Below are positions 21,073 through 30,298 of a stretch of 64,000 nt of DNA, piece by piece (position 1 is the first letter of the stretch; each line of letters begins with the position of its first letter). The stretch is taken from the NCBI RefSeq assembly GCF_020921035.1, contig NC_063150.1, positions 1,612,001 to 1,676,000 on the forward strand, in the 5' to 3' direction. Under the pieces are notes generated by a model. It ran no database searches, was not told where the DNA came from, and was given only the letters and a program-made list of their open reading frames with translations. The DNA comes from Rhodamnia argentea. Its lineage: Eukaryota > Streptophyta > Magnoliopsida > Myrtales > Myrtaceae. Both the position numbers and the translations under genes were made by a program.

Positions 21073-21734
21073 GGGGAGAAGTGTCAAAAAAGTCTTAAAC
21101 TTATTACATTAGTGCCAATTCAATCCTAAACCTTTTTTTGGTGCCAATTAAGTCCTAAACCTTTTGTATTGGTGCCAATTAAGTCCTAAACCTTTTATTA
21201 GTGCCAATTCAGTCCTAAAACTTTTATAATAGTGCCAATTTAGTCATAAAAATTTTATATTTATGCCAATTGAGTTAATCCGACCAATTTTGATCGAAAA
21301 TCGCTGACGTGGACATCGATTGTCCTACATGGCACAGCTAGCGCTAACTTGGATATTTTTTTAATATTTTAAATAATTTTTTAAGCATTTTTTTGGTTTT
21401 TTTCAAAATTATTTTTAAAATTTATTTAAAATATAAAAAAAAATTTTAAAAAAATCCACGTTAGCACCAACCGTGCCACGTAGGATAATTGATGTCTATG
21501 CTAGTGATTTCCAATCAAAATTGACCGAATTGACTCAATTGGCATAAATACAAAATTTTTAGGACTAAATTGGCACTATTATAAAAGCTTTAGGACTGAA
21601 TTGATACTAATAAAAGGTTTAGGACTTAATTGGCATCAATACAAAAGGTTTAGGACTGAATTGGCACCAAAAAAAGGTTTAGGACTGAATTGGCACTAAT
21701 GTAATAGGTTTAGGACTTTTTTGATACTTTTCCC
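21073..21734. mobile_element. Mutator-like foldback element with tandem subterminal repeats
   Basis: The two ends are long inverted copies of each other: left GGGGAGAAGTGTCAAAAAAG then four to five copies of 'gtgccaattcagtcctaaacctttt'; right the inverse, ending GATACTTTTCCC. The arms reach about 230 bases each. Flanks caaaaacag (21064-21072) and caaaaatag (21735-21743) form a 9-bp duplication with one mismatch. Arms are very similar, suggesting a fairly young insertion. The core is A/T-rich; no coding capacity. Confidence 0.75.
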
Positions 21735-22747
21735 CAAAAATAGGCCAATGACATGGCCATCCTTTTACCCAAAATATGCAGTCTTAAGGTAACAATAACT
21801 CAACCTGATATCGTAATATATATATATATATATATGATAAAATGTCCTTTGGTTATAATACCAAAACTTTCTATAAATTATTGAAAAGATATATTTACCT
21901 ATCAATCAAAAAAATATATACATATATCTATCAAAAGAATGTCTAACTCAAACTAACTCAAAAGCTCAACAGCTATATACAACTCATATAAAAATCCCCC
22001 TATCAAAAAGTCATCCTACTGACAATAAGCTCACATCCTATGTGCGGCATGCTGATGAACCCGATAAGCAAGTAAGATGAAAGGAATGAGCTACAATGGC
22101 TTAGTGAGTATTACATTTCTTCTAAATGGATCAAACAGTCATTAAGCATATTTAATATACAAAACATAATTCATTTACACTAAACTCGAAATATAACAAA
22201 TCTTTAAGATCGAAACGAGTGATATATTAATTCAACACAATATATTCATAGCAAAAGTATTCACTTCAATCAATAATATTGAAAAAAAAAAAGCAACGGT
22301 TTAGCCCATTGATCAATTCTATCGATACGTTAATGGTCCATCCATTGACCAATCTTATGCTCAAATAACTAACCTTGGTCACGCATAATGCCCTGTGATA
22401 AAGGTGACCAAGATTCCCCTCTTAGTAAGGTCTCCACCTATAATGTCGGTGGCTCGGCCCGCAAGGATATCCTAACACTAGTGTATGTATATTCACAAAC
22501 TCCTCAAACGAGTTCATAGCGATATTGAACACCGCATCAACATTTTTCGATATCCACAAAATCATACCACAATATTTACACACACACATAACTTTCATGA
22601 TTCAGCATATCAAAGCACCTTTCATAAACCACATTTATAAGTCATAAATTTTTCGCGATTCTTTAGTAAAAGTTTTCACAAACCATTTACAGGCAATCGG
22701 TTCAAACTGTTATCAAGAGAGAACTTTCTATTTCAAATTGATAAAAT

Positions 22748-23655
22748 TAGGGGTGAGCAAACCGGACCGGATCGGACCAGAATCGGCCGGGTTGGTACGG
22801 TCCTTGGTTCCATGTGGATGGGATCGGATCGCCCATAATATAAATAATTATATATAATATACAATTAGAAAAAACATAGAAATTTTTGAAGAACTAATTA
22901 ACCTAATTTCCCCATCTTCCGCTCGACGCTCACTCCTCCCCTCTTGGCTCGACGCTCACGTCTCGCCTTTGTAATATAGCCTCCGATCGCGTTTGTCAAT
23001 ATGCAGTCTCCGATCGTGTTTTTTCTTAACTATATAATCCAAACCCATTGTTTTGTTCCCATGTTCAAGAGTATTGGATTAATTAAAGTGGAGCTAGAGG
23101 TTGTCGATCCCCATGATAGGTCTTCCTCAAGTAGGAGCTAAATTATTCTTGCAATCAGAGTCCGTAACCGTTGGTTATCTAAGCCTTTGGGCATGGGCAT
23201 TTCTTGGCTTGTGGAAGGTTTTTGAGTTGGGCAAATCAACCAATCTTGGGGTAATAGTCTTGCTTATATTTACTTTTTTAAAAAATTCTTGTAAAGTCGA
23301 TTGAGATATTGATCCGTATCACAATCCAGCTATGACCTCTAGTAATGGAGGCTGTTTTCTGTCTCTTTAAATTGGTCTGCAATACTTATGTCAGTGTTCA
23401 CGATAAGTATACTACTTTTTTTTTTTCTTTACGATGATCATGTTCGTGTTTTATTATGTTGGATGGTTGAGATTGAAAGTTGTTAGTTTACATCTAAGAG
23501 TTAAATTTTTACAAGCAGCCGGTGTTAGCAGTCCCACTGGGATTGGACCAAACAGTCGGTCCCCGGCCGGTCCAGAAAATTTGGGGACCGAGACTATTGG
23601 TCAGGTCCCCGATTCCATAACGGGAACGGACCGGCCCAAACCATGCACACCTCTA
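22748..23655. mobile_element. hAT-type non-autonomous element
   Basis: Termini are TAGGGGTGAGCAAACCGGAC (left) and the complement of the right end TAGAGGTGTGCATGGTTTGG. Flanks are gataaaat (22740-22747) and gataaaac (23656-23663), an 8-bp duplication with one mismatch as expected for hAT. Subterminal 'accggaccgg / ccggtcc' words are typical of the family. Small ORFs inside (23101-23304, 23434-23769) have no transposase features. Confidence 0.8.
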
Positions 23656-24501
23656 GATAAAACGGCAGTAAATGCTAGATTGCAACAAAAATGCTATTTC
23701 CTAACTCATAGCATATTTAGTACTTATCATTTTCGAAATATAAAGTTCACAAACACAAAGAAGAAATAGTATCACTAACTTGAAAAAGCTGAAAACCAAC
23801 CTACGATGGTTACTCGAGCCAACGTATTCGTCTGCCTATCAAATAATTGAAAAACAATATCAAAAACTGAGTAAAACAAGATTCTAACGTATGACTCGAC
23901 TAAACTAAGCATATTCATTGATAAAACAACACTAATGCGCCAACGTAAATCGTTTGTGCCATAACTTCCTTTGTCGAACTCCATTTCAAGCAGACTTACA
24001 GTACATAGAAAACGCTTTTAGCGTACTACAATCCCTAAACTGTCCAATCCAACATCTAGCCAGAAACTGTCGGCCCAAAAGCTACTATTTGCGCACTGTT
24101 TAGCATGCGCGCTCGACGCTAGAAATTGGTCTCGGGCAAATTGTAAGTCCAAATCAAGATCCGTTAACTCCCACGGCTCTAAAACATCATATATACACAG
24201 CTCGACAACCAATAATCGAAGACAGCAACTCATAATCAACCTAACTTCAAATTTTAAACCCTAACTCCAAAAAATTTCTCTGATTAGACGAATCGAGGCT
24301 TTGATTAATCACCCGACGTTACGAAACAGCGTCTTATAAGCCAAACGCGCGCGAAAATTTTCTCTCTTTCCCCTTTTTCCTTTGTTTTCTCTCTTCACGG
24401 ACGGTCGAGCACTTCTTCAACGAAGCTGTTGGAGTAAAATGGAAAACGAGCTGGGCTGAGGCTATAGAACACATAGGCTTGGGCTGGGCCCATATGTTAC
24501 A

Positions 24502-24934
24502 AGACCCTGGGTCCATGTTATCAAGATTTTTTCTTCCAATGTCAGTAAACTGTAGGCATATATTTCCAAAAAACAATAAAAATAAAAAGACAACTGTCAA
24601 TAGCAAGTTAACAAGAACTTTGCTTAATTAAGCACGCTGGACACGCCATCAAGATAAAAAAAGGATGGACAAATTTACTTTTCTAGGGTTTCATTTGATC
24701 GAAAAGTTCTACTGGAAACTCTCACCTTCTAGAGAAATATCTAATGAACAAGAAAACTAAAAGCGCGAGTAACAAACTTGTGCTATCTTCGGAAAAGAAA
24801 GATGGATCCAGCTCTAAGGAAGAGCTTACCATTTCAACCGCAGGTTCGAATCAAGACTCCATTTAAAAACACTCCCTTCCAAGCACAACGACAAGGAGTT
24901 GACACTTCGAACAACCTCAGCTTGAACAATCTTC
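24502..24934 (+). promoter_or_regulatory. Upstream region of the second intact UGT
   Basis: The part 24600-24934 is closely matched by 28205-28523 upstream of the pseudogene at 28524 (shared: agcaagttaac, taattaagcacgctggacac, aaaagttcttctagaaactctcacc). Gene plus promoter were therefore duplicated in tandem. No clear TATA box at the expected distance was found. Confidence 0.5.
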
Positions 24935-26323
24935 ATGGCAAACCCCAACTTCCTCCTAGTGGCTTTTCCCAGCCAGAGCCACATAAACCCCGCCCTCCAA
25001 CTCGCGAGCCGCCTCCTCCGGACCGGGGCTTCCGTCACATTCACCACCACGACGTCCGCTCACCGCCGCATGACCGGACTCCAGAAGTCTGACCGTCTGA
25101 CATTCGCCACCTACTCGGACGGCGTCGAAGAAGGATTGAAACCAAGCACTAATAGCCTGGAGCACCTTATGGACGAGACAGCACGACGGTGCTCGGAAGC
25201 CCTGAGACAACTCATTGAGACGAGCCAAAGTAAGGGCCAGAACTTCACGTGCATAATTTACACGGCGGTCGCACCTTGGGTGGCCGATGTTGCGCGTTGC
25301 TATGACATCCCGTCCATTGTACTTTGGATTCAACCAGCTACATTGTTCGAGATATATTACTATTATCTCAATGGCTACGGTGGCAATATCACAAATGAGA
25401 GCAACGGTCCTCCATCACCGACTCCATTACCGGGACTGCCGCCGCTCACGGGCCGGGACATCCCTTCTTTCTTGTCCCCCGGGAGCCCATTTGGTTTCCT
25501 TCTCACTTTAATCGAAAAGCAAATCCAAGTGCTCAAGGAGGACAGGAGACCAAGAGTGCTTGTGAATACTTTTGATGCATTAGAATTGGAGCAATTGAAC
25601 GCTATCGATGAGCTCGAACTGGTCGCCATTGGGCCGCTGTTGCCCTCCTTCGAGGGACAAGACTCTTCCAACGCATCGCTACGAGGCGACCTCTTCCAAG
25701 GCTCGGGGGATTACATCAAGTGGTTAGGCACAAAGCCCGCGGCCTCGGTGATTTACATATCGTTCGGAAGTATTTCCACGCTATTGAAGCCGCAGAAGGA
25801 AGAAATCGCACGCGGGCTGCTGAGCACCGGCCGGCCATTTCTGTGGGTGATCCGGAAAGGCGGAGACCACGGAAAGCAGGAGGAGTCGGAGGATGGATTG
25901 AGCTGCGAAGAGGAGCTGCGGAAACAAGGAATGATCGTGCCGTGGTGCTCACAAGTTGAGGTCCTGTCGCATCCCTCGGTCGGGTGCTTCGTCACGCACT
26001 GCGGCTGGAACTCGACGCTCGAGAGCCTCGTCTGCGGGGTGCCGATGGTGGCGCTCCCGCTGTGGGCCGACCAGCTGACCAACGCCATGCTCATCGAGGA
26101 TGTGTGGAGGGTCGGGGTGAGGGCGGACGGGAATGGAGGAGGCATTGTGGAAGGAGGCGAGCTCGAGAGGTGCTTGGAATTGGTCATGGGAGGTGGGAAG
26201 AGGAGCGAAGGAATGAGAGGGAAAGCTGAGAAGCTGAAGGATTTGGCAAGAGAGGCGGCCAAAGAAGGTGGGTCTGCGGACAAGAATCTCAAGGCTTTTC
26301 TGGAAGAGATTGTCTCTAGCTGA
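24935..26323 (+). CDS. UGT75-like UDP-glycosyltransferase, intact
   Basis: One exon, 462 residues, full family length; the start is fixed by alignment with the paralogues. It should transfer glucose from UDP-glucose to a small hydroxyl or carboxyl acceptor in the cytosol; named relatives include crocetin and flavonoid/anthocyanin glucosyltransferases of the UGT75 group. The N-terminal motif reads SHINPALQLA with the catalytic His at residue 16 (the preceding Gly is Ser). The PSPG box covers residues 337-380 ([11 protein letters not shown]...HCGWNS...LWADQ), ending in Asp-Gln, which favours UDP-glucose. The QPATLFEIYYYYLNGY and GDYIKWLGTKPAASVIYISFGS blocks are all present. It is the only UGT here with all key residues and a complete frame, so it is the best candidate for an active enzyme. 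The acceptor is not predictable. Confidence 0.95.
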   Translation: MANPNFLLVAFPSQSHINPALQLASRLLRTGASVTFTTTTSAHRRMTGLQKSDRLTFATYSDGVEEGLKPSTNSLEHLMDETARRCSEALRQLIETSQSKGQNFTCIIYTAVAPWVADVARCYDIPSIVLWIQPATLFEIYYYYLNGYGGNITNESNGPPSPTPLPGLPPLTGRDIPSFLSPGSPFGFLLTLIEKQIQVLKEDRRPRVLVNTFDALELEQLNAIDELELVAIGPLLPSFEGQDSSNASLRGDLFQGSGDYIKWLGTKPAASVIYISFGSISTLLKPQKEEIARGLLSTGRPFLWVIRKGGDHGKQEESEDGLSCEEELRKQGMIVPWCSQVEVLSHPSVGCFVTHCGWNSTLESLVCGVPMVALPLWADQLTNAMLIEDVWRVGVRADGNGGGIVEGGELERCLELVMGGGKRSEGMRGKAEKLKDLAREAAKEGGSADKNLKAFLEEIVSS

Positions 26324-26813
26324 AGAGTAGAGTTTCAATTTTAATTGAATCAAAGGACTTTGGTTCTTCTTGTGAAATCTAACCCAAGATTATAATGACC
26401 TCAAAAACTGCATCTTAGTTACCATTTTGCCCTTTTCAGAGTTATAATCTACGATATTGCCAGTGATGCTGTATTTGCTCGAGAAGAAACCAAATTCTTC
26501 ATGTTTTATGTATAAAAAAATTGGGATAAGTGCACTGAAAGTTTGAAAATTTATCAAAAAGGTACAATTGAGTTCTTAAACTTTCAAAAAATATAATTAA
26601 GTCCTAAAACTTGTCAAGTTGGTACAATCAAATCTGGAAACTTATCGTGTTGATGCAATAAATCGTAAAAATTATTAGCATTTTTTCGTTTGTCAAGTTT
26701 GACGGAGTTAATGGAATGATTTTATTGCACCAACTTGACAAATTTTAGGATTCAATTGCATTCCCATGATGCACTAACCAACAAACCCAGGCCATGCACA
26801 TTGAGAATGAATG
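26324..26813. repeat. UGT 3' flank followed by a MITE-like repeat
   Basis: 26324-26500 matches the 3' flank of the downstream pseudogene (shared gcatcttagttacc and ttttcagagtta.aatctacgatattgcca), so it is part of the tandem duplication. From about 26524 (ggataagtgcactgaaagttt) to 26765 lies a copy of the repeat seen at 5340, with 'ggtacaat' and 'ttggtacaatcaa' words and a partly inverted right half. Confidence 0.45.
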
Positions 26814-27147
26814 TGTTGGGATGTGGTTTATGTTTCCTATCGAAAAAAAAGCATGAGGGGTCCGGGAGGGGGGCACCGTCAAACGGCGAGAGGGTTTTTA
26901 TAGTTTGAGTCCATATTTTTTTTATTAGCAATTTTGGCTTGAGCCATGAATAACTACTGTTATATATTATATTTTTCTTCTATAACCAAGGGATGTAAGA
27001 AAGATGTACAATGTGCTAATTATAGTGGAATCCTCTCTTGGATATAGCCCTAATTTAAATGTGAACCAAGATAAACCTTGTGTCTCGATTTTCTTTTCTT
27101 GCTTTTATGCTTTACTTCATTTGCGATTTGTGCACCAAATCCTAACA
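26814..27147 (-). mobile_element. Solo LTR (same family as 54603-54998)
   Basis: On the - strand it begins TGTTAGGATTTGGTGCACAA and ends CATCCCAACA. It shares long blocks with the LTR at 54603-54998: 'aagtaaagcataaaa', 'gagacacaaggttta', 'gaggattccactataattagca' and 'ataacagtagttattcatg'. The flanks gaatg and taatt match in only 3 of 5 bases. It lies directly against the UGT remnant at 27153 and probably separated it from its 5' half. Confidence 0.65.
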
Positions 27148-27152
27148 TAATT

Positions 27153-27945
27153 GAAGGTTGAGGTGAGAGTGAAGAGGAATGGTGAAAGGCGTGGTGGAAG
27201 GAGATGGGATCAAGAGGGGCTTGGAATTAGCAGTGGGAGGTGGAGATGAGGGAGAGGAAACTAGGGAGAACATTACAAAAAAAAATCATAAATTTGTTGT
27301 AATTGTGTCAATTCAATCATAAACTTTGTTTTGCCAATTGAGTCCCAAGTCTTTTGCAATTGTGCCAATTCGGTTCATTTTGCTAGTTGGCGCTGATGTG
27401 GCAATTTTTCAATAATTATTTTTTCTTTTTGTTCTTTTTTGGGTTTAGGGCCAGCGGAGGCCTTCGGCCACTAGACGAGGACCTACGAGCCCTCGCCAAC
27501 AGGTGACGAGGGTTGCAAGCCCTCACTCTCCGCAACTAGGCGACGATCACAAGCCCTCATCAAGCATGTGTTGAGGGTCACAAGCCCTCGCCAGCTGTCG
27601 AAGAGGGCTTGCAAGGCCTCCAAGGGGCGGCAGAGGTCAACGGCCCTAACAAAATAAGAAGGAGAAAAAATATATAAAGAATTATTAAAATAATAAAAAT
27701 ATTTAATATTTAAAAATATTAAAATATTATTAAAAATTTGTCACGTCAATGCCGATCGACAAAATGGATTGAATTGATACAATTATATTAATTTTGAGAC
27801 TTTTTAAATAATTTTCTCGGAAATTAGGAGGAATCCCAAGAAGTGGAAGGGTTTAGCAAGAGAAACTGCCAAAGTAGGTAGGTCATCGGATAGGAATCTC
27901 AAGACATTCTTGGAAGGGATCCAAATGGAAGCATATGGTCACTAG
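27153..27945 (+). pseudogene. UGT75-like C-terminal remnant split by a transposon
   Basis: 27153-27265 encodes the tail of a UGT (KVEVRVKRNG then, after a frameshift, the GLELAVGGG-like block). It is interrupted by the element at 27266-27818 and resumes at 27829 as RRNPKKWKGLARETAKVG, SSDRNLKTFLEG and a stop at 27943-27945. With the element and one flank removed, the frame across the join would read like the IRRNAKKW region of the paralogues. Everything 5' of the PSPG box is gone. Confidence 0.8.
27266..27818. mobile_element. Mutator-like non-autonomous element inside the UGT remnant
   Basis: Because the host sequence is known from paralogues, the borders are clear: ggaaactagg (27256-27265) and ggaaattagg (27819-27828) flank the insert as a 10-base duplication with one mismatch. 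Termini are GAGAACATTAC (left) and the complement of the right end GAGAAAATTAT. Subterminal words 'gtgtcaattcaatc' and 'ccaattgagtcc' recall the element at 21073. The core 27440-27650 is G/C-rich with 'gagggcttgcaag' and 'caagccctcgcc' words in both orientations. Confidence 0.75.
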
Positions 27946-28523
27946 GCTTGATCATCAACCTCCTAAAATGTTACATATATAATCAATACATCATGAGTAA
28001 AAGGTTTTTAATTTCATGATTATGAACTCTCATAGCTCCATATATCACGAAAAATCTATAATTTTAGAATAAATTTTTTTCACCGATTATCAACAACATA
28101 GCTTCGAATCTAGAAGTGCTATAAGTTCGATATTTTCTCGAGAAATTTTTTCGAATTATGAACCATTATTCAACTCTTGTTATTTCAAGTTCACTATAAA
28201 TTTAGGCATATGTATATATATAGCAAGTTAACGAGAACTTGTTTAATTAAGCACGCTGGACACAACTTTAAGATAAAACAGGTTGGATAAATTTATTTTT
28301 CTAGGATTTTTGTTTGATCAAAAAGTTCTTCTAGAAACTCTCACCTCCTGAAGAGTGAAAACAACTTGTGCTGTCTTAGGAAAAGAGAGATAGATCCAGC
28401 CTCCTGAAGAGTCATACCATTCCACCCGCAAGTTCTAATCAAGACTCCATTTAAAAAACACTCCATTCCCAAGCACAACACCAAGAAGTTTAACACTCGA
28501 ACCAATCTCAACTTGATAACTCT
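27946..28523 (+). promoter_or_regulatory. Upstream region of UGT pseudogene
   Basis: 28205-28523 is a duplicated copy of 24600-24934. 27946-28200 is A/T-rich with nothing recognisable. Confidence 0.45.
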
Positions 28524-29908
28524 ATGGCAAACCCCAACTTCCTCCTCGTATTGGCTTTTCCTAGCCAAAGCCACATAAATCCCGCCCTCCAGCTCGCGAG
28601 CCGCGTCCTCTGGACAGGCGCTTCCGTCACGTTCACCACCATGACGTCTGCTCACCGCCGTGTGCGCGGACTGCAGACCTCTGACCGTTTGACATTCGTC
28701 ACCTACTCCGACGGCTTCGAAGAAGGATCCTAGCCAAGTACTGGTAGCCTGGGGCACCTTGGGGACGGGATAGCCCGACGATGTACGGAAACCCCCACGA
28801 CAACTCATTGAGGCAAGCCGTGATAAGGGCCAGAACTTCACGTGCATATTTTACACGGCGATCGCACCTTGGGTGGCCGATGTTGGGCGTTGCTACTACA
28901 TCCCGTCCATTGTACTTTGGATTCAACCAGCTACATTGTTCGAGATATATTACTGCTATTCCAATGGCTACGGTGGCAATATCACGAACGAGAGAGCAAT
29001 GGTCCTCCATTGCCGGCACCATTACCAGGACTGCCCGCCGCTCACGGGCCTCAACATCCCTTCTTTCTTGTTCCCCGGAAACCCTTTTTGGTTTCCTTCT
29101 GACTCTAATTGAAAAGCAAATCCAAGTGCTCAAGGAGGATAGGAGACCAAGAGTGCTTGTGAATCCTTTCGATGCATTAGAATCAGAGCAATTGAACGCT
29201 ATCGATGAGCTCGAACTGGTCGCCATCGGGCCGCTATTGCTTTCCTTTGAGGGACAAGACTCTTCCGACGCATCGCTGGGAGGCGACCTCTTCCAAGGCT
29301 CGGGGGATTACATCAAGTGGTTAGGCACAAAGCCCGCGGCCTCGGTGATTTACATATCGTTCGGAAGTATTTCCACGGTATCAAAGCCGCAGAAGGAAGA
29401 AATCGCACATGGGCGGCTGAGCACTGGCCAGCCGTTCCTGTGGGTGATCCGGAAAGGCGGAGACGACGGAAAGCAAGAGGAGCCGGAGGATCCATTGAGC
29501 TGCGAAGAGGAGCTGCAGAAACGAGGAATGATCGTGCCATGGTGCTAGCAAGTCGAGGTCCTGTCACATCCCTCGGTCGGGTGCTTCGTCACGCACTGCG
29601 GCTGGAACTCGACCCTCGAGAGCCTCGTCTGCGGGGTGCTGATGGTGGCACTCCCGCTGTGGGCCGACCGGCTGACCGATGCCATGCTCATCGAGGATGT
29701 GTGGAGGGTCGGGGTGAGGGCGGACGGGAATGGAGGAGGCAATGTGGAAGGAGGCGAGCTCGAGTGGTGCTTGGAATTGGTCATGGGAGGTGGGGAGAGG
29801 AGCGAGGGAATGAGACGGAATGCCGAGAAGCTGAAGGATTCGGCCAAAGAAGGCGGGTCTGCGGACAAGAATCTCAAGGCTTTTCTGGACGAGATTGTTT
29901 CCAGGTGA
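28524..29908 (+). pseudogene. UGT75-like glycosyltransferase pseudogene (copy of the 24935 gene)
   Basis: Very similar along its whole length to the intact gene at 24935-26323, including start codon and SHINPALQLA with the catalytic His. Lesions: one extra codon in the first strand (VLAF), a TAG at 28731-28733, frameshifts around 28740-28800, 28990 and 29080, and a TAG at 29546-29548 inside the PSPG box (WC* in place of WCSQ). The last PSPG residue has also changed from Gln to Arg (WADR), which would impair sugar-donor binding even if the stops were absent. High remaining similarity points to a recent duplicate that decayed quickly. Confidence 0.93.
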
Positions 29909-29960
29909 AGAGTATACTTCGATTTGACATTGAACAATGCCCTAAAAAACTATATCTTAG
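29873..29960 (+). repeat. 88-base direct repeat, copy 1
   Basis: It runs from ctcaaggcttt, through the last codons of the UGT pseudogene, to atatcttag in the 3' flank. It is repeated almost perfectly at 30211-30298, with 250 unrelated bases (29961-30210) between. Confidence 0.85.
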
Positions 29961-30210
29961 GTCCTAAGCAATACCTTAAAAGGCTTAAAGAGAGATAGGG
30001 AAAGAAACTCTCCGATATGGTGGAGGATGTCATTGTAATTTCTCTCTGTATTTCCTCTTTCTGGAGAAGAAAAATATTCAGGAGAAACTTAAGGTAGACC
30101 CCAGGTCGCTTTTGGTCGACGACTACCTGGTAGGCTAGTATAGTAGCCACCCACGCCGGTAACCTTGTTGGGAGCTTGCTCCAGACTCTCCACCACTAAG
30201 AGTTATAACC
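29961..30210. mobile_element. Unidentified 250-base insertion between direct repeats
   Basis: The intact paralogue continues directly from '...gcatcttag' to 'ttaccattttgcc', as copy 2 does here (atcttag|ttaccctttt). The 250 bases between the two copies are therefore extra. No terminal inverted repeats, LTR ends or coding sequence were recognised; the sequence is of mixed composition with 'agagagatagggaaagaaactctc'-type words. Confidence 0.5.
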
Positions 30211-30298
30211 CTCAAGGCTTTTTTGGACGAGATTGTTTCTAGCTGAAGAGTGTACTTCGATTTGACATTAAACAATGCCCTAAAAAACTATATCTTAG
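30211..30298 (+). repeat. 88-base direct repeat, copy 2
   Basis: Second copy of 29873-29960 with a few substitutions (for example ttttttgg for ttttctgg, tagctga for caggtga). Copy 2 leads into the normal 3' flank shared with the UGT at 24935. Confidence 0.85.

Larger units (their letters stand above)
21045..24501. mobile_element. Possible solo LTR or non-autonomous element (TGTCAC...TTACA) carrying nested elements
   Basis: UGT homology stops exactly at TGTCACACCC (21045), a common start of plant LTRs, and a candidate end ATGTTACA lies at 24494-24501. Removing the nested elements at 21073-21734 and 22748-23655 leaves about 1.9 kb of non-coding A/T-rich sequence including 'gatgaaaggaatgagctacaatggcttagtgagt', a type of sequence often seen in plant LTRs. 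The flanking 5-mers (gaacc, agacc) do not match well, and UGT homology does not resume after 24501, so this remains a hypothesis. A (TA)n run lies at 21817-21838. Confidence 0.3.

Noticed and set aside
21817-21838. (TA)n run as an origin or recombination hotspot
   Set aside because: A simple microsatellite in A/T-rich repeat DNA, without supporting features.
25753-26353. Long antisense frames opposite the intact UGT
   Set aside because: The UGT is G/C-rich and conserved; antisense frames of 130-180 codons appear opposite all UGT copies and change with the pseudogene lesions. They are coding shadows.
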